In this document: positions 50,059-57,828 of the stretch, piece after piece
How the letters are laid out: each line of letters opens with the position of its first letter
Position numbering within the stretch: the stretch's first letter is position 1
Origin: Novosphingobium profundi
GTDB lineage: Bacteria > Pseudomonadota > Alphaproteobacteria > Sphingomonadales > Sphingomonadaceae
NCBI RefSeq assembly: GCF_018491765.1
Contig: NZ_JABWCU010000001.1
Span: 248,001-312,000 of the forward strand
Length of the DNA: 64,000 nt
Direction of reading: 5' to 3'
Notes under the pieces: model-generated
What the model saw: the letters and a program-made list of their open reading frames with translations, nothing else
The model's database searches: none
What the model was told of the DNA's origin: nothing
Translations under genes and position numbers: made by a program

Positions 50059-52775
50059 CCGTGCCAGTCAAGGTTCCGCAGGCGCAGTATGACGAAGATG
50101 GTGTGACGCTGACCTTCGCGACGCGATTTCGCTATCTCGACCCTTCGGATCTGGAGGTGGCGCGTGTCGAGGACGGTTCGACGACGGTGCTGGCGCCGGA
50201 AACCGAATGGACGGCATCGGACGGCGACAGCGTTGATGGCGGTAGCGTGACGCTGAAGGCGACGATTTCGGGGAAACGTCTTCGCATCCGGCGGGTCACG
50301 CCCATGCGCCAGTCGACCGATTACCTGGACGACGATCGGTTCCCGGCGGAAAGCCATGAGCGTGCGCTGGATCGGCTGACGCTGATCGCGCAAGAGCGCG
50401 ACATGCTGCTGTCAGACCTGGGCACAAAGGCGGTGCGGGTCCCCGAGGGCGAAAGCATCGTGACAGTTCCGACGGTGGCGGATCGCAAGGGTAAGGTGTT
50501 TACCTGGGACCCGGCCACCGGTGCGCCACAGGTGACTAGCATCGGAAATGTCTATGATGGCACGCAAGCCATCGTCGCCGAGACCCGCACGATCATGGCG
50601 GGGCTTTCCGGCATGAGCGAAGGGCAGAGTGTCATGCTGGGCGAGGAAGGCCGCAAGGGGCTATTCCTCTGGTCGTCCGGGGACCGCAGTTCGCTCGTCG
50701 ACCTGGACGCGCAGCAGGGTAACGTAGTCGCTCCGGCGACCGACACTACAGGCGCGAATGGTGCGTGGCTGCGCGCCTATACCGATGCGGTTGACGTGGA
50801 CGCCTTCGGTGCGAAGTCTGGCAGCGTATCATCGGGTTTCGACAGTCGCGCCGCCATTCAGGGCGCCTTCGACTGGTCGGCTTCTTCGGGCGTGCCCCGG
50901 ACCTCGAGGATCAGCCTGACGCAGTCCGATTACTTCATTTCCCAGAATGACGCCTATCCCGGCGTTGCGCCCAAGCCTTGCATCATTCCTTATCCGGGCT
51001 TCAAGGAATTGAACGGCAACGGCGCGACGCTGCACATCAAGGAAGGCTACAAGGGCCTGCGGTACGTGGGTACCGAGTTCGGGTTGCAGACCGACTATGC
51101 GGTGACGGCCGACGTTGCCTACGGATCGTATGAGGTCACAGTTGCGGATGCGACCGGGCTGCAAATCGGGACGAAGGGCTGGATCCAGCTTGGGGACATG
51201 CTCCTTTCCACAGGCGACACGGCCGAGCCCGAATGGATCGACTACGTTCGGATCGTGGACATCACGGGAAACGTCCTGCGCTTCAACAAGCCGATCAACT
51301 ACAATTTCATCCAGTCCGATGCCAATAACGACACCAACTTCTTCTTTCGGGTGGTGCCGACCTTCGAAGATATCACGATCCGCGATATCCACTTTCGGCC
51401 CGAGACATCGACGCTCAATCAGGCGATGCGCCTGGTCTACTCCGCTGGCGGGCGCTTCATCAACCTGACGTCGAAGAACATCTCCAACCCTTTCACCTTG
51501 CAGTATGCGATCAACCCCGAGTTCGTGGGCGGCCGGGTGGAATACACCCAGGTCCAGAATGTCACGGGCGATGGCCGGGGGCTGAACTTGCTGGAAGCCC
51601 GGGGTGGCCTGGTGCGCAATATGGAGTTCGTCGGCTGCTATGCGGGGCTTGGCGGTGAGGGGCGTGCCCAGATCATCACGGAGAACTGCACGTTCGTTGT
51701 GCCCTGGACGCGGGATGAACTGCGTGCACTGCAGGCGGCGGCCGGGGCGACACAGGGGCAATTCCTTGTCGACGGCGCCGATCCGGGAGGATCGACGGTC
51801 CACCGGAACATGACCATTCGTGGCAAATCAGGCTGGATCCTGGGTACCGCGCCGGGTGGGGCGGCGACGCCATCAAAGTACATGGGCGATTTCACCGTGT
51901 GTGGGCTGGACGCAGCCTATGCCGGAACGCCCCGCCAGATCCGCATGTGGCAGGTCCGCGACTGGATCCGCTTGCCTGACACAAGTGGTGGCCAGGTGGT
52001 GGAGCATTACGACATCAACAACGCGGCGTGGTATGAATATGACTTCCCGTTGGCCGATGGACTGACCGAGGATGTTGCGCTTCCTGCCGGCGTCCTGGTT
52101 GACGCCGAGGTGTTGGTGCCGGCCGGAGTGACGATCGGGGCGACCGGCACGGAGCAGATCACCAATATCTTCCTCGGCCGCGGCGCTGGGGCAACCAACA
52201 TCCCTTATAATTTCCGGACGTTCACCGGGATTACGCCAGGGTCCTGGTGTGCCTTTCGGATCGCGCAGGGGAATACCGCCGACAACACGCGCGACTTCTG
52301 GGAGATGCGCACGACCTATCTCAAGTGGCGCATCGTGACGCTGGCAGCGGGTGGGCTGACGCCCGACAAGGTGCTCAAGCTCAGGGCAAAGGTGGCCTTG
52401 CGCCAGCAGGTGAATTTGGGCGGGGACAATACGAGCCCGGATCACCTCGTGCGGGTGGCCACGGCCGCGACGAAATACACCCGGCCCGGCAACGTGGTTG
52501 CGATGACGTATTCGCAGACCATCGACATCGCCAACGTCGCCGCTGGCGGGTCGGTGACTGTCACGGTCACGATGCCGGGCGCGATCGTGGGCTCTACGGC
52601 GATCACGGCGTTCAACAAGACCGGGGGATTAGGCGGCTTGATCGTGGCCGATGCATACTGTGATGCCGCTGGCGCGGGGAAGGTGGTGCTTACCAACCCG
52701 ACTGCGGCGGCTATCGATCCGGCTTCGGCCACGTGCCTCGTCAGCTATCAGATCCTGCGGCGGGCACTGGCGTGA
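50055..52775 (+). CDS. Tail fibre/tailspike with pectate-lyase-like beta-helix
   Basis: 906 aa. Residues 1-150 are a T7 gp17-type virion anchor (VTLTFATRFRYLDPSDLEVA; RVTPMRQSTDYLDDDRFPAE). From about residue 230 (VDVDAFGAKSGSVSSGFDSR, AAIQGAFDWSA) it reads like a right-handed beta-helix seen in tailspikes. Further repeats follow (ITIRDIHFRPETSTLNQAMR; NMTIRGKSGWIL), and the C-terminal 120 residues form a trimerisation-like beta domain. It is the likely receptor-binding protein, possibly with polysaccharide-degrading activity; catalytic residues cannot be named. Confidence 0.82.
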   Translation: MTVPVKVPQAQYDEDGVTLTFATRFRYLDPSDLEVARVEDGSTTVLAPETEWTASDGDSVDGGSVTLKATISGKRLRIRRVTPMRQSTDYLDDDRFPAESHERALDRLTLIAQERDMLLSDLGTKAVRVPEGESIVTVPTVADRKGKVFTWDPATGAPQVTSIGNVYDGTQAIVAETRTIMAGLSGMSEGQSVMLGEEGRKGLFLWSSGDRSSLVDLDAQQGNVVAPATDTTGANGAWLRAYTDAVDVDAFGAKSGSVSSGFDSRAAIQGAFDWSASSGVPRTSRISLTQSDYFISQNDAYPGVAPKPCIIPYPGFKELNGNGATLHIKEGYKGLRYVGTEFGLQTDYAVTADVAYGSYEVTVADATGLQIGTKGWIQLGDMLLSTGDTAEPEWIDYVRIVDITGNVLRFNKPINYNFIQSDANNDTNFFFRVVPTFEDITIRDIHFRPETSTLNQAMRLVYSAGGRFINLTSKNISNPFTLQYAINPEFVGGRVEYTQVQNVTGDGRGLNLLEARGGLVRNMEFVGCYAGLGGEGRAQIITENCTFVVPWTRDELRALQAAAGATQGQFLVDGADPGGSTVHRNMTIRGKSGWILGTAPGGAATPSKYMGDFTVCGLDAAYAGTPRQIRMWQVRDWIRLPDTSGGQVVEHYDINNAAWYEYDFPLADGLTEDVALPAGVLVDAEVLVPAGVTIGATGTEQITNIFLGRGAGATNIPYNFRTFTGITPGSWCAFRIAQGNTADNTRDFWEMRTTYLKWRIVTLAAGGLTPDKVLKLRAKVALRQQVNLGGDNTSPDHLVRVATAATKYTRPGNVVAMTYSQTIDIANVAAGGSVTVTVTMPGAIVGSTAITAFNKTGGLGGLIVADAYCDAAGAGKVVLTNPTAAAIDPASATCLVSYQILRRALA

Positions 52776-53104
52776 GCGAGGGTGGAACGATCCAGATGCG
52801 CCGAGCGGCCGAGCAGGCGGCAGAGGCAGTTATCGCGCGCTTTACGGCTGAGCACCCCGAACTGCGGAGGCAGGAAATTCCCCCAAGTCTCAAGTGGGCC
52901 GCTGGCGTCGTCTCGGCCCTTCTTACTGCCGGCATCTCCGCTCTGGCCTTCTGGTTGGTCTCCACGGTCAACGACATGCAGATGACCCTGGCCCGCATGG
53001 ATGAGCGGATGGTGAGCCAGTCAGACAACCAGAGCAGCCAGTTCGAAGAGATCAACCGGCGCCTCAACAAGCTCGAGGCTTTTCACGCGGCAGGAGCCAA
53101 ATGA
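52772..53104 (+). CDS. Small membrane protein of the lysis cassette (110 aa)
   Basis: 110 aa from a GTG at 52772 overlapping the fibre gene stop (GTGA). One transmembrane helix (SLKWAAGVVSALLTAGISAL then AFWLVSTV) followed by a coiled coil (MERMVSQ-type heptads, QSSQFEEINRRLNKLEAFHA). Proteins of this form lie next to holins in phage lysis cassettes and may be a pinholin or antiholin. Confidence 0.6.
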   Translation: MSEGGTIQMRRAAEQAAEAVIARFTAEHPELRRQEIPPSLKWAAGVVSALLTAGISALAFWLVSTVNDMQMTLARMDERMVSQSDNQSSQFEEINRRLNKLEAFHAAGAK

Positions 53105-53364
53105 TGAACTTTTTCCGTATTCATCTGGTCGAGGACTGGCGCAACTCGTGGCGCTGGGCATCGGTGCGGCTGAGTTGGTTGGCCGGGGTGCTGGCCTTCG
53201 CGCTGATGAACATGCCGGCGCGCGACATCATGGCGATCGCGGACATGATCCCGCCCCAGTGGCGCCCATTCGCGCGCCTGGTGCTCTCACTTTTGATCGC
53301 TGGCGCGCCGCACCTGGCGCGGATTGTCAAGAAATCTGGGAAGGGGGATAAGCGCTGTGGCTGA
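53101..53364 (+). CDS. Holin (putative)
   Basis: 87 aa. An amphipathic N-terminus (LVEDWRNSWRWASVRLSWLA), two hydrophobic helices (GVLAFALMNMPARDIMAIA; FARLVLSLLIAGAPHLARI) and a basic tail. The W-R-x-x-W-R-W-x-S-V-x pattern is that of a common proteobacterial phage holin group. It forms inner-membrane lesions that set lysis timing. It overlaps the lysozyme gene by 8 bp. Confidence 0.78.
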   Translation: MMNFFRIHLVEDWRNSWRWASVRLSWLAGVLAFALMNMPARDIMAIADMIPPQWRPFARLVLSLLIAGAPHLARIVKKSGKGDKRCG

Positions 53365-53896
53365 AAGCAGCAAAAGGAGCGGCCTTCGAATGGCCGTCGC
53401 TCTCCTGACGATGAGCGCGACCGGCTTTGCCGCGTGGCAGGCCAGTGAGGGCTTTACCGATCACGCGGTAATCCCAACCAAGGGCGACGTGCCGACCATC
53501 GGCCACGGCTCGACCTATTATGAAGACGGGACGCGGGTGAAGCTGGGCGATACCATTACGCGCCAGCGGGCGGCTGAGTTGGCGCGAAATCTCAACAAGG
53601 CCGAGGAGCGCAAGTTCGCGCAGTCGATCCCCGACGTTGAGCTGACGCAGGATGAATTTGACCTCTACATGGATTTCATCGGGCAATACGGCAGCGGGAC
53701 CTGGGCGCGATCGTCGATGCGCCGTGATCTGATCGCGGGAAAGTACGTAGCCGCCTGCAACGACCTTCTGAAATACCGCTACGCGGCCGGGTACGATTGC
53801 AGTACCCGGATCAATGGTAAGCCGAACAATCGATGCTGGGGCGTCTGGACGCGCCAGCAGGAGCGCAACCGTAAGTGTCTGGCGGCGCAGCCATGA
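53357..53896 (+). CDS. Endolysin, GH24 lysozyme with SAR-type N-terminus
   Basis: 179 aa from a GTG at 53357. A weakly hydrophobic N-terminal segment (MAVALLTMSATGFAAWQA) resembles a signal-anchor-release sequence. The catalytic Glu is at about 31 (ASEGF), followed by KGDVPTIGHGST with Asp44 and Thr47 in the usual E-D-T arrangement; the C-terminus is GH24-like (RCWGVWTRQQERNRKC). It cleaves peptidoglycan during lysis. Confidence 0.9.
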   Translation: MAESSKRSGLRMAVALLTMSATGFAAWQASEGFTDHAVIPTKGDVPTIGHGSTYYEDGTRVKLGDTITRQRAAELARNLNKAEERKFAQSIPDVELTQDEFDLYMDFIGQYGSGTWARSSMRRDLIAGKYVAACNDLLKYRYAAGYDCSTRINGKPNNRCWGVWTRQQERNRKCLAAQP

Positions 53897-54483
53897 GCGT
53901 GGCCGTGATCCTTGCCTTGTTCAAGGCGCTGGGAGCCAAGCTTCTCAACGTGCTGGTCAAGTACCCCTGGCAGATCGCGCTGGCGCTGGCCGCGCTCTAC
54001 GCCTGGCGCGAGCATCGTTCGGCCGTGTCGTGGCAGGGCAAGGCCTCGGCCGAGGTAGCCGCGCACCAAAAGACCAAGGCCGATTACCAGGCCGCGCAGG
54101 TCGAGGCGACAGCCAAGGCCAAAGCTGCGCGCGAGGCATGGGAATCGAAATCCGAACGACTGGCGAAGGAGGCTGACGATGCGAATGAACAAGCTGATGG
54201 TTGGCGCGCTCGCGCTCAGCGCTTCGCTGATGTTGGCGGCCTGCGGGCACAACCCGGAACCTGTTCTGGAAGTGCAGCCAGCGGAGCCGCAGCCTCAACC
54301 CAAGCTGACACTGCCCAGGGCGGTGACCGATCCGGTCCCGCTCCCGTCGTTCTCAGCCGATCCGACTTCGACATCCTGACCGGGAACACCGAGCGGCTGC
54401 TCAAGGTCCATGCCTGGGGCGAGCAGCTGATCGAGGCGGGGATGGCTGCGCAAGTGGTAACAGTCTCGACGGATGGACACTGA
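53893..54483 (+). CDS. Rz: i-spanin (Rz-like)
   Basis: 196 aa from ATG 53893, overlapping the lysozyme stop. An N-terminal membrane helix (YPWQIALALAALYAW) and a long coiled-coil (KTKADYQAAQVEATAKAKAA; SERLAKEADDANEQADGWRA), then an extended end. With the outer-membrane lipoprotein nested in its reading frame it bridges the periplasm and fuses the two membranes at the last step of lysis. Confidence 0.85.
   Translation: MSVAVILALFKALGAKLLNVLVKYPWQIALALAALYAWREHRSAVSWQGKASAEVAAHQKTKADYQAAQVEATAKAKAAREAWESKSERLAKEADDANEQADGWRARAQRFADVGGLRAQPGTCSGSAASGAAASTQADTAQGGDRSGPAPVVLSRSDFDILTGNTERLLKVHAWGEQLIEAGMAAQVVTVSTDGH
54179..54379 (+). CDS. Rz1: o-spanin lipoprotein (Rz1-like), nested in the i-spanin gene
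   Basis: 66 aa in the +1 frame wholly inside the i-spanin gene. Lipoprotein signal LALSASLMLAAC with lipidated Cys22, then a short Pro-rich periplasmic part (PEPVLEVQPAEPQPQPKL; DPVPLPSF), just as in lambda Rz1. GAAGGAGG lies upstream of the ATG. The nested layout is a classic spanin pair. Confidence 0.9.
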   Translation: MRMNKLMVGALALSASLMLAACGHNPEPVLEVQPAEPQPQPKLTLPRAVTDPVPLPSFSADPTSTS

Positions 54484-54515
54484 TCTTGTAAGCGACCTCT
54501 GTCCAAGGAGGTGCT

Positions 54516-54550
54516 GTTGGAATTCCAACATTTGCCTTTGTTGGAAGGGT
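54516..54550. terminator. Dyad inside the right end of element 1, likely terminator of the late operon
   Basis: GTTGGAATTCCAAC (54516-54529) is a perfect palindrome. TTCCAACA (54523-54530) also pairs with TGTTGGAA (54539-54546), followed by GGGTTTTGATTTTT. This can end the lysis operon transcript. The same TTCCAACA/TGTTGGAA dyad lies inside the left end. Confidence 0.6.
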
Positions 54551-54585
54551 TTTGATTTTTAACGCCTAACCCACTGAAAAACCAT

Positions 54586-54629
54586 GTGCGCGCCCGTAGC
54601 TCAGCTGGATAGAGCACGAGCCTTCTAAG
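54586..54629 (+). repeat. Junction attachment repeat between elements 1 and 2
   Basis: 44 bp identical to 13337-13380. It closes element 1 and opens element 2, whose integrase gene ends 17 bp further on. The 40 bp after tRNA G1 are the tRNA-Arg 5' half again. Confidence 0.9.
54590..54629 (+). tRNA. tRNA-Arg(UCU), second 5' half
   Basis: The same 40 nt as at 13341-13380, ending at the first base of the 3' anticodon stem and then diverging into element 2. Supplied by the element 1 attP. It has no 3' half here, so it is not functional. Confidence 0.9.
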
Positions 54630-54645
54630 AATGCATAAAGTCCAG

Positions 54646-55656
54646 CTATTCTGCGGCTTTGCGGCGTGATTGTGACGCCGATTGTGACCAAACATCTGCG
54701 GACACGCGATCGAAGGCTGTCTTGTGGTGAGCTGGCTCAATGTGGGCATAGCGCATTGTGACCGTCACTGAAGAGTGGCCGAGGGCTTCGCAGATATCCG
54801 CCAAGTCTGCGCCAGCCATTCGGGCCCAACTGGCGAAAGTATGCCGCAGATCGTGAAACGTGAAATCCTCGAGCTCGGCGTCGGTCACCGCCTTATCCCA
54901 CTTCTTTCGAAAGTTCTTCGTGTCGAAGACGCGGCCCTTGCGGGTGGTGTCGGTTGACAGCATCGCGCGGACCTTGCCGGTCATTCTGACGGTGTGCGTC
55001 TTGTCACCCTTCACGATGACGGTGATCAGGCCGCTTGTCAGGTCGACTTCGCGCCAGTCCAGCTTCAGGATGTTCGCCTTGCGCAGGCCAGTGGCGACGG
55101 CAAAGCGCACGATCCTGGCCAGTGCTTCGTCGCAGACCGACAGCAGTTCGTGATATTCTTCCTGGGACAGGAAGCGGGTGCGATTTGGGGGCTCCTTCGC
55201 TCGGATGCGATTCCAGGCGATCTCCGGCACCTTCTGGCCGTGCAGAACCCGGGCGTGATTGAGGGCGGCCCGCAGGCAGTTGAAATCGCGGTTGACCGAG
55301 TGCGCCTGGAGGCCTTCGCCCCGGCGCTTTGCCTGGTACTCGATCATATCGGCGTTGGTGAGATCCGCGATCATCGTGTTCGGGCCGAGATGTTTCGAGA
55401 TCACGGCAAGCTTGTGCTCGATGAAGTCCCTGGACTGCTGGTGCTTGCCGTGTTCCTGCCAGTATGCGCCAAGACAATCGCGCAGGCGCCAGGCGTCTGC
55501 GTACGTTTTTCGCTCCGACGCCTTGGTGCGTTCCTGGACCTCTACGATCCGCGCTTCGCGTTTCCCCGTGCAGCCCGTACTTCCTCGAAATCGAACACCG
55601 TTGACGGTGAACGAGTACTGCCAGAACGGCGAGCCGGGGCGCTGGTAGAGAGACAT
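54646..55656 (-). CDS. int: Tyrosine recombinase/integrase of element 2
   Basis: 336 aa from ATG 55656 (MSLYQRPGSPFWQYSFTVNG). Core-binding domain near residues 55-150. Catalytic domain with Arg in FAVATGLRKANILKLDWREV, Lys in VIVKGDKTHTV, box II FHDLRHTFASW, EALGHSS and the nucleophile Tyr in TMRYAHIEP. All canonical residues are present. It is not closely related to the 430-aa integrase of element 1, although both use the same tRNA. It overlaps the Xis-like gene by 115 bp. Confidence 0.95.
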   Translation of the reverse strand: MSLYQRPGSPFWQYSFTVNGVRFRGSTGCTGKREARIVEVQERTKASERKTYADAWRLRDCLGAYWQEHGKHQQSRDFIEHKLAVISKHLGPNTMIADLTNADMIEYQAKRRGEGLQAHSVNRDFNCLRAALNHARVLHGQKVPEIAWNRIRAKEPPNRTRFLSQEEYHELLSVCDEALARIVRFAVATGLRKANILKLDWREVDLTSGLITVIVKGDKTHTVRMTGKVRAMLSTDTTRKGRVFDTKNFRKKWDKAVTDAELEDFTFHDLRHTFASWARMAGADLADICEALGHSSVTVTMRYAHIEPAHHKTAFDRVSADVWSQSASQSRRKAAE

Positions 55657-55826
55657 TCGCGGGATCTTTCGATGAACTGGGCCAGATCTGCTTCCGAATA
55701 GCGCACGTTGCGGCCAATCCGAACAAATGACAACGCGCCGTCCTGCCTGGCCTTGCGCAGGGTGCGGGTGCAGACCTTCAGCGCCTGGGCGGCTTCCTGT
55801 TCGGTGAATAGGGCGGGGGCGCTCAT
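55542..55826 (-). CDS. Xis/AlpA-like helix-turn-helix protein
   Basis: 94 aa from ATG 55826. The N-terminal 55 residues are a MerR-like excisionase HTH (FTEQEAAQALKVCTRTLRKA; GALSFVRIGRNVRYSEADLA), like the HTH_17 family. It may direct excision or regulate the integrase. The C-terminal 40 residues run antiphase over the integrase N-terminus, so part of that tail may be a read-on rather than conserved sequence. Confidence 0.8.
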   Translation of the reverse strand: MSAPALFTEQEAAQALKVCTRTLRKARQDGALSFVRIGRNVRYSEADLAQFIERSRECLSTSAPARRSGSTRSPSTVFDFEEVRAARGNAKRGS

Positions 55827-56527
55827 GCTTGTGATCCGTCGATATTGCCGGTGTGGACTTTGAACGAGATCGCGACAATCCAGGGATTGTCTTGCCATGT
55901 CTCTCCGGGCTTGGTGTGGAGGCGGTTCCATAGATGCGAAAAAATCGAAATCGCTGGGCCAATATAATTGGGATTTAAGGAGCCGTCGTTAGGGACGCAT
56001 CCTTCGGCGATCGCGTCCGTCTCGCTGATCTCCCGCACCCGCTGCACGCGCACTTCGGTGACTTCCAGCCACAGGCGCGAGGCCCAGCGGGGCATGAAAC
56101 GAGCGTGCCGATAGCGACCGCAGCCCTCTCGCTCGCAAGAGTTCGCGGCGCTCGCTCCATCAGCGTCGTAATGCAATGACACACGACCAAACTGCGCATT
56201 TTCGGACGCAAGTTCCGCTCCTGAGCGCGCATCCCACATCGAGTTCGTCCGCCACGCCTCTCTCACATAGAGCCGGTCGCCGGGCGCATAGCCCGAGAGA
56301 TCGGGGAATAGCGCTAGGCTCGCATCGGAGCCATCCTCGGCGAACGGCCAACCCCACGAGGCAGGGTCGCTATCCTCGCCGGAGTAGGTACCCACACCGT
56401 GCGCAGCGAGGTTGACCGGGGCGGGCAGTCCTCCTTTCGGCTTAAGCAAGCGGCGCGTTTGTGTCTTTCGGCCATCCAGCAAGGCGCGCACCATCGGTGC
56501 GGAGAAGATAATGCCCTTGTCAGCCAC
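55823..56527 (-). CDS. Phage ASCH/PUA-like domain protein (234 aa)
   Basis: 234 aa. IIFSAPMVRALLDGRKTQTR, YAPGDRLYVREAWRTN, FMPRWASRLWLEVTEVRVQR and REISETDAIAEGC are the landmarks of a common phage protein with an ASCH-like (PUA-type) fold, an RNA- or nucleotide-binding domain. The C-terminus IFSHLWNRLHTKPGETWQDN fits too. It is adjacent to the DUF5131 gene, a frequent pairing in phages. Function not established. Confidence 0.75.
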   Translation of the reverse strand: MADKGIIFSAPMVRALLDGRKTQTRRLLKPKGGLPAPVNLAAHGVGTYSGEDSDPASWGWPFAEDGSDASLALFPDLSGYAPGDRLYVREAWRTNSMWDARSGAELASENAQFGRVSLHYDADGASAANSCEREGCGRYRHARFMPRWASRLWLEVTEVRVQRVREISETDAIAEGCVPNDGSLNPNYIGPAISIFSHLWNRLHTKPGETWQDNPWIVAISFKVHTGNIDGSQA

Positions 56528-57530
56528 GGTGCGCCTCCGGGTATTCGTCGTGCTCTAGGCCATCGATGGCGCGTCCAGCCTTACGCTTGCCGATCGCCAT
56601 CATCGTCATGGCGCCGCTGCCTTGTTCAAATGCCGGGCGGTTGAACATTGCGCGACCGTCAAAGCGATCTGCATTGCGATGGAGCACGCACTGATCGACC
56701 TTGCACCGGCGGGATGCGTCGGGCCGTCTCTCGGGTGCCGGATGATAGGCTGCGTCAATGGCTTCATCGGACATTTCGCAGATCGGGGCCCAATCACCCC
56801 ATTGCTTGAAGAAGAATGGCACACCGCAAGCCACCGCGCATTGGTCGCGCAAGGATCGGACCCAGTCTGGATGCATGGGGCGAGCGCCCTTTCCGCTTTC
56901 GCCACCCACGACGATCCAATCGATCGCTGATAATTCGCACGGATCGAACGAGATTTCTTCGAGCAGCGGCTCGCACGACAGCCAGCGCATTGCCGCTGGT
57001 GTTGCCCGCAGGTCAGCTACGCGCTCGTCAGCGCGGGCCTGATCCTCGACGCTGACACCTAACCACACGTTTGGGAGGGGTAAGCTTGAGAAGTCCAAGC
57101 CAGGGTCGCAACGCATGTCCCTGATACGCTCGGGCAACGCTGTAAGGTATCTGCGCATCCGGCCTGATCGCTTCGTGAGCACCTGAAAGGTGTGTTGCGG
57201 CGCATTGGCCATTACCGAGAACACCCGGTCGATCCAGGCATCAGGCACGCTCTCGTGGAACAGGTCGCCGTGGGCGCAGACGAAGATCATGCGGCCGCGT
57301 TTCCAGCGGAAGGGCTGGTCGAGCCAGTTTTCGTTGAAGCGAACCTCTCCGGTCCAAACCGGCCCCGCCTTCGAATCCTGCGTCAGACCAGCACGGCTTT
57401 CGTGGCGCTTCATGCGCGTGCCGGCGAGCTTCATAGCGTAGCAGTTCGTGCAGCCGGGAGAGGCGATCGAGCAACCCGTGATGGGATTCCACGTTGCTTG
57501 GGTCCATTCGATCCTGGTTCCGTCAGCCAT
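56520..57530 (-). CDS. DUF5131 / phage Gp37-Gp68 family protein
   Basis: 336 aa. IEWTQATWNPITGCSIASPG with CTNCYAM carries a CxxC..C-type Cys cluster, then MIFVCAHGDLFHESVPDAWI, HTFQVLTKRSGRM, VWLGVSVEDQARADERVADL, SCEPLLEEI and WIVVGGESGKGARPMHPDWV. These are the conserved blocks of the Gp37/Gp68 (DUF5131) family, which resembles radical-SAM-like enzymes. Its substrate is unknown. The last 60 residues appear less conserved. The start overlaps the zinc-ribbon gene by 8 bp. Confidence 0.85.
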   Translation of the reverse strand: MADGTRIEWTQATWNPITGCSIASPGCTNCYAMKLAGTRMKRHESRAGLTQDSKAGPVWTGEVRFNENWLDQPFRWKRGRMIFVCAHGDLFHESVPDAWIDRVFSVMANAPQHTFQVLTKRSGRMRRYLTALPERIRDMRCDPGLDFSSLPLPNVWLGVSVEDQARADERVADLRATPAAMRWLSCEPLLEEISFDPCELSAIDWIVVGGESGKGARPMHPDWVRSLRDQCAVACGVPFFFKQWGDWAPICEMSDEAIDAAYHPAPERRPDASRRCKVDQCVLHRNADRFDGRAMFNRPAFEQGSGAMTMMAIGKRKAGRAIDGLEHDEYPEAHRG

Positions 57531-57828
57531 CGTTGGTCGTCCTCTCTGCTAACGTGGCGTGTTGCTCGCGTTGAAAGTTTCCTCGGGCGCGAATGCAGTC
57601 GAGGGTTCGTTGATGGGCGGCTTGCGAAAGCAGGCCGTGAATGGTGAGCGCCGCGGCGCATTCCTCGAGGCGCTGTTCGATCGTCTGGCCGGTCCAGTCC
57701 GTGGCTGGCTGGAGGAGGATCGGGAGCGGCTGAGGTGGCTGGACCTGATGGTCGCAGGGATCCATCGCGAAGCCGGAGTGGTCCTTGAAGCCGCTGTCCT
57801 GGCAGATGGGGCAGCGCGGCGTAGTCAC
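57523..57828 (-). CDS. Small zinc-ribbon protein (101 aa)
   Basis: 101 aa from a GTG at 57828 (TTPRCPICQDSGFKDHSGFA then MDPC). The N-terminus is nearly the same module as the N-terminus of the Tad2 fusion in element 1 (CAICQGTGAADHSHFAMDPC). The rest is helical (TIEQRLEECAAALTIHGLLS). A free-standing zinc ribbon, function unknown. It overlaps the HNH gene by 4 bp. Confidence 0.65.
   Translation of the reverse strand: MTTPRCPICQDSGFKDHSGFAMDPCDHQVQPPQPLPILLQPATDWTGQTIEQRLEECAAALTIHGLLSQAAHQRTLDCIRARGNFQREQHATLAERTTNDG

Larger units (their letters stand above)
13337..54629. mobile_element. Element 1: complete podovirus-like temperate prophage
   Basis: A 41.2-kb element bounded by 44-bp direct repeats (13337-13380 and 54586-54629) carrying the 5' half of tRNA-Arg(UCU). 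It contains an integrase next to the left repeat, a cI/cro switch at 24.3 kb, divergent early operons, a replication module, a full head/tail set in T7/BPP-1-like order and a lysis cassette. I see no broken structural gene, so it may be inducible. No reverse transcriptase is present, so it is not a diversity-generating phage like BPP-1. Confidence 0.93.

Noticed and set aside
50055..52775. Diversity-generating target gene as in phage BPP-1
   Set aside because: The structural genes resemble BPP-1, but there is no reverse transcriptase, no template repeat and no C-type-lectin fold at the end of the fibre gene.
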